This document shows, piece by piece, positions 6,850 to 9,433 of a stretch of 9,433 nt of DNA. The position numbers and the translations under genes were made by a program. The notes under the pieces are model-generated. The model did not search any database. It was not told the DNA's origin and saw only the letters and a program-made list of their open reading frames with translations. The stretch comes from Bacteroidales bacterium (GTDB lineage Bacteria > Bacteroidota > Bacteroidia > Bacteroidales > UBA932): the NCBI GenBank assembly GCA_012513425.1, contig JAAZCF010000060.1, forward strand, positions 1-9,433, read 5' to 3'. The first letter of the stretch is position 1. Every line of letters starts with the position of its first letter.

Positions 6850-7272
6850 TTAAATATTTTCAATCGTTAAAACACGGCTATCATCGCTCTGGGGCTCAAT
6901 TCTGACAATCAAGCAATCCTCAGGCAACAACTCTTCCACTTTTTCAGGCCACTCAATCAAGCAAAGATTGCCAGAGTACAAATACTCGTCAAAACCAATA
7001 TCTACTGCTTCTCTTAATCCATTTATACGATAAAAATCAAAATGGTAGATTCTTCCAACGCTATCGGCCAAATATTCATTTACAATGGTGAATGTGGGGC
7101 TGCAGACATCGTCATTAACACCAAAATAACGACATAATGCAGTAATAAATGTGGTTTTTCCTGCGCCCATACTACCATAAAATGCAATCACTTTATAATC
7201 GCCAATTGCCTCTGCAAAAGCTTCAGCAGCTTTGTCCAGACATTTGATATTATCAATGTGAATTTGCTTCAT
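6850..7272 (-). CDS. tsaE: tRNA threonylcarbamoyladenosine biosynthesis ATPase TsaE
   Basis: TsaE of 140 residues with the start at 7272. It is the P-loop ATPase that works with TsaB and TsaD to transfer the threonylcarbamoyl group onto A37 of tRNA. The Walker A motif is GSMGAGKTT (33-41). SPTFTIVNEY (58-67), the switch-like HFDFYRI (77-83) and LIEWPEKVEELLP (105-117) are all typical. The frame stays open for 16 more codons upstream (to 7320), but that extension lies wholly inside the preceding gene and looks unlike TsaE N-termini. The ATG at 7270-7272 gives MKQIHIDNIK, which fits the family. Even so, the gene overlaps the stop of the UroD-family gene by 20 nt, implying coupled translation. 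The partner TsaC-like gene is in the same directon; TsaB and TsaD are not in the window. Confidence 0.95.
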   Translation of the reverse strand: MKQIHIDNIKCLDKAAEAFAEAIGDYKVIAFYGSMGAGKTTFITALCRYFGVNDDVCSPTFTIVNEYLADSVGRIYHFDFYRINGLREAVDIGFDEYLYSGNLCLIEWPEKVEELLPEDCLIVRIEPQSDDSRVLTIENI

Positions 7273-8263
7273 TATTAAAATCTTCCAAAGCCTTATAAAA
7301 TGCATCAATATTTTCTTCACTCACTCCAGGAGGCGTATCACAACCAGAAGAAAGTACAAAGTTAGGATATTTTGCCGTTGCTTGTAGAAGATTTGAGGTA
7401 AGTTTGTAAACAGTGTCAGCATCAGCTTGTTTAAACACAGACACAGGATCAAGATTACCAAACACAAGAGCATCCTGAGGGCAATCTTCCAAAGCTTGTA
7501 ACATATCAATCTTGTTACCAAAATGAAAACCCCAAGCCCCAGTTGCAACCATAGACTCCGTACAATGTCCTGTATTACCGCAATTATGAAGAACTATTGC
7601 GAAGTTCTCATCTTGACATGCATCAACTATGTTTTTAACATATGGAGTGCAAAACACATGACAATCTTCATTTGATATTAGACCAGAAGCCGGCTCGGCC
7701 ATAATTACGCCTATTGAGCCACAATCCTTTATTGCTTTTACATACTGAATGAGGAATTCTGTGCATTTTTCCAACAGCACATGCATTGCTTCCGGCTCAA
7801 TATAAATGCCCATCATGATTTCAGTCATGCCATAAAGACGGCCAGCCAACGAAAAAGGACCAATACAACCGGCAAAAACAGGCTTAGCTATAGTGGTGGA
7901 AAGTCTGGCTGCCTGAAGATATTCCGGTACTCTGGCGCTATCTAATGAAGGCACTTGCAAAGCATCGATACCGGCAGCATCTTCCACAAGACGACCTTCC
8001 ACAGATGGAATAGAGTCGTAGCTGAATGACACCAATGAACCAAAAGCCTGAGCTTCCACACTCAAATCCATGATAGAAGTCATCGCCTCAGGTAGAGGGT
8101 ACTTTTCACTGAGAGCTTTTACTGCCTCAAAATGGACTTTCCCTGAGCTTACAGCCTCTTTTACGTTGTTGCCAATCATTTCAATGCCTGGATGAGTCAT
8201 AACAGGCACGGCAATGCGGCGTGAATCTGCTATTAATTTTTTTTTCCAGTTATTTACATTCAT
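7253..8263 (-). CDS. UroD-family corrinoid methyltransferase (MtaA/CmuA type)
   Basis: A 336-residue TIM-barrel protein of the uroporphyrinogen decarboxylase superfamily, from the methyltransferase branch. It begins with the MtaA-like pattern RIAVPVMTHPGIEMIG (16-31) and YPLPEAMTSIMDLSVEAQAFG (55-75). True HemE lacks this pattern and has an N-terminal arginine signature not found here. The zinc ligands of the H-x-C-x(n)-C type that activate a thiol acceptor in MtaA are H226, C228 (LHNCGNT) and C308 (SSGCDTPPG). Such enzymes move a methyl group between a corrinoid protein and a thiol such as coenzyme M, or demethylate small substrates. The corrinoid protein and a reactivation protein are encoded directly upstream; its start overlaps the latter by 14 nt and its end overlaps tsaE by 20 nt. 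Methyl donor and acceptor are unknown; coenzyme M is not expected in Bacteroidota, so homocysteine, H4folate or another acceptor is possible. Confidence 0.88.
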   Translation of the reverse strand: MNVNNWKKKLIADSRRIAVPVMTHPGIEMIGNNVKEAVSSGKVHFEAVKALSEKYPLPEAMTSIMDLSVEAQAFGSLVSFSYDSIPSVEGRLVEDAAGIDALQVPSLDSARVPEYLQAARLSTTIAKPVFAGCIGPFSLAGRLYGMTEIMMGIYIEPEAMHVLLEKCTEFLIQYVKAIKDCGSIGVIMAEPASGLISNEDCHVFCTPYVKNIVDACQDENFAIVLHNCGNTGHCTESMVATGAWGFHFGNKIDMLQALEDCPQDALVFGNLDPVSVFKQADADTVYKLTSNLLQATAKYPNFVLSSGCDTPPGVSEENIDAFYKALEDFNNEANSH

Positions 8264-8894
8264 TTTTTAGTTTATTTTTATAACAATCTTTTCGTCCACA
8301 AATTGCGCAACCATATTCTCTTTTTTCAACTGCGGCTCCTACTGCTATAATGCCACTGACTGATTTGATGGGATACATCAGGCAGGAGTCATTGAGAATG
8401 ATGCCGCAATTATCTTGCCTAAATCTTTCAAAAATAACTTGCTGCTCAGTGATATTCCAACCACAATATCCCGGACTATAAGGATTACTTACTCCAAGGG
8501 ATGGATATGTCGCTTGTACGGCTTTAACACACTCTCTAACCGTAGCCTCTGCAATCTCACTGCCAATAAGGTCCGCAGCATAATTGTTTACAATATCTCC
8601 TTCTTGCATCAAAGAGTTAATTTCCTCTTGGAACTCCATGCCGGCAGTTGCGACAAATAATATATATTTTTCTGCCCCCGACAATCCTTTCATTATTATA
8701 CCTTTTGGAGAGAGACCATCAATAGTTGATTCGATAAATCTAAATCGAGGCTTTGTTATTGGATTAAAACGAACCAACAAGGCTTCAACAGTGGCTATCA
8801 TTTGAGGGTCAGGCTCGGAGCCATATCCCATAGAACGATATATTTCACTCATATCAAGCGAAATATCGCCCATTGATAGCTGTTTTGAATCCAT
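8250..8894 (-). CDS. vitamin B12-dependent methionine synthase activation-domain protein with C-terminal Cys cluster
   Basis: A 214-residue stand-alone relative of the AdoMet-binding activation domain of MetH. The recognisable parts are YSPGYCGW (139-146), matching the RPxxGYPxxP region, and LNDSCLMYPIKSVSGIIAVG (167-186), matching the LTES-x-AM-x-P-x-x-SVSG AdoMet/cobalamin contact region. In MetH this domain reductively remethylates the corrinoid after accidental oxidation to Co(II), using AdoMet. As a separate gene between a corrinoid protein and a UroD-type methyltransferase, it probably reactivates that carrier. The C-terminus has C196-x2-C199-x4-C204 plus C213, which MetH lacks; this could bind a metal or an Fe-S cluster. 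The gene directly abuts the corrinoid protein gene (no spacer), and the next start overlaps its end by 14 nt. Confidence 0.87.
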   Translation of the reverse strand: MDSKQLSMGDISLDMSEIYRSMGYGSEPDPQMIATVEALLVRFNPITKPRFRFIESTIDGLSPKGIIMKGLSGAEKYILFVATAGMEFQEEINSLMQEGDIVNNYAADLIGSEIAEATVRECVKAVQATYPSLGVSNPYSPGYCGWNITEQQVIFERFRQDNCGIILNDSCLMYPIKSVSGIIAVGAAVEKREYGCAICGRKDCYKNKLKNECK

Positions 8895-9433
8895 CTATAT
8901 CAAGCTTTTGGCCAAAGCAACCGCCTCATTAGCATTTGAGCTATAGCCATCTGCCCCAACCTCTGAAGCAAAAGCAGCTGATACAGGAGCTCCGCCAACC
9001 ATGATTTTAACATTGTCGCGAAGACCGGCGGCACTAAGAGCATCAATTACTGTTTTTATATAGCCCATTGTTGTCGTGAGCAAGGCTGAAAGCGCCAAGA
9101 TTGAAGGTTGATACTGTTTGACAGCATCAACAATCTTTTGATCAGTAGCATCAACGCCTAGATTAATCACTTCAAAGCCACAACCTTCAAGCATGGAAGC
9201 CACCAAATTCTTTCCAATATCATGTAAATCGCCTTTGACTGTAGCAATAAGTACCTTTCCCAATGTTATATTTCCGGTGTTCTGCATAAGAGGCTTCAAA
9301 ATTTCCAATGAGCCTTTCATAGCACGAGCAGCCATAAGAAGATTTGGAACATAAGCCTGGCCTGCCTCAAATTTGGCGCCGATTTCCTCCATAGCTTTAA
9401 TCATATAATTGTTCACAAGATCGTTTGGGTCCA
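8895..9433 (-). CDS. corrinoid (cobalamin-binding) methyl-carrier protein, 5' partial
   Basis: The frame has no stop up to the window edge, so the gene begins outside. A GTG at 9414-9416 could be taken as a start, but the codons before it read DPNDL and continue a typical N-terminal helical domain, so the true start is further out. Counting from that GTG, the cap/four-helix domain includes EEIGAKFEAGQAYVPNLLMAARAM (10-33). The Rossmann B12 domain has GDLHDIGKN (62-70) with H65 as the base-off cobalt ligand, LSALLTTTM (109-117) and VGGAPVS (140-146). This matches MtaC/MttC/MtbC-type carriers of about 210 residues. It would shuttle a methyl group to or from the UroD-type enzyme encoded two genes downstream and be reactivated by the protein encoded next to it. 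The methyl source is unknown, and a donor-specific methyltransferase may lie upstream. Confidence 0.93.
   Translation of the reverse strand, partial: DPNDLVNNYMIKAMEEIGAKFEAGQAYVPNLLMAARAMKGSLEILKPLMQNTGNITLGKVLIATVKGDLHDIGKNLVASMLEGCGFEVINLGVDATDQKIVDAVKQYQPSILALSALLTTTMGYIKTVIDALSAAGLRDNVKIMVGGAPVSAAFASEVGADGYSSNANEAVALAKSLI

Noticed and set aside
7273..7320. Longer tsaE start at 7320
   Set aside because: The extra 16 residues are hydrophobic, lie wholly in the upstream gene and precede a normal TsaE N-terminus that starts at 7272.
7321..7548. 75-codon minus-strand open frame
   Set aside because: It lies in another frame inside the UroD-type methyltransferase gene, whose family match and motifs are clear; this is a shadow.
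7253..8263. Uroporphyrinogen decarboxylase (heme synthesis, hemE)
   Set aside because: No HemE N-terminal arginine signature; the H-x-C...C ligands and the corrinoid neighbours point to the methyltransferase branch.
9414..9416. GTG as the start of the corrinoid protein
   Set aside because: The frame stays open to the window edge and the codons before it continue a typical cap-domain sequence, so the gene is cut by the window.
1..9433. CRISPR arrays, insertion sequences, long repeats, riboswitches
   Set aside because: Looked for on both strands by eye; no repeated spacers, transposase motifs, long direct repeats or structured leaders were found, and the intergenic space is too short for most of these.

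Overview
The window looks like chromosomal DNA of a member of the Bacteroidota, most likely Bacteroidales. The evidence is an AT-rich sequence with no Shine-Dalgarno motifs before the starts, one good match to the Bacteroides promoter (TTG, 19 nt, TACATTTG), protein sequences that read like Bacteroidetes orthologues, and a GH43 glycosidase beside a mannonate/fructuronate dehydrogenase, as found in plant-polysaccharide users. The genus cannot be fixed from this sequence. No mobile element, CRISPR array, rRNA or phage gene was seen, and there is no gene-free stretch above about 60 nt.

Layout. Positions 1-1008 (+ strand) carry the end of a GH43 glycoside hydrolase followed by a UxuB-like SDR oxidoreductase, a pair fit for hemicellulose and uronate breakdown. 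A 17-bp perfect hairpin at 1020-1057 closes this unit. It is symmetrical, so it also serves as terminator for the opposite strand.

Everything from 1056 to 9433 is on the - strand and is packed almost without gaps. In transcription order: a corrinoid protein (start beyond the window edge), a MetH-activation-domain protein, an MtaA/CmuA-type UroD-family methyltransferase, tsaE, a small membrane protein, mutL, a rhomboid protease, a membrane-anchored endonuclease/exonuclease/phosphatase protein, a TsaC/Sua5 protein, rsmE, ispF and finally tRNA-Gln(CTG). Genes overlap or are separated by at most 11 nt up to ispF. The tRNA follows after 56 nt and has its own probable promoter.

Functional reading. 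The first three - strand genes form a corrinoid methyl-transfer module: carrier, methyltransferase and reactivator. The methyl donor and acceptor are not visible; a split methionine synthase or a methylotrophy-like pathway are both possible. The rest is housekeeping: t6A tRNA modification (tsaE, tsaC-like), mismatch repair (mutL), 16S rRNA m3U1498 methylation (rsmE), isoprenoid precursor synthesis (ispF) and membrane proteolysis (rhomboid).

The most notable points are the corrinoid trio overlapping tsaE, the Cys cluster at the end of the activation protein, a MutL that keeps its ATPase and a clamp-binding-like motif but has lost the endonuclease DQH signature, and a tRNA-Gln with an A-C mismatch in the anticodon stem whose last two bases lie in the terminator hairpin.
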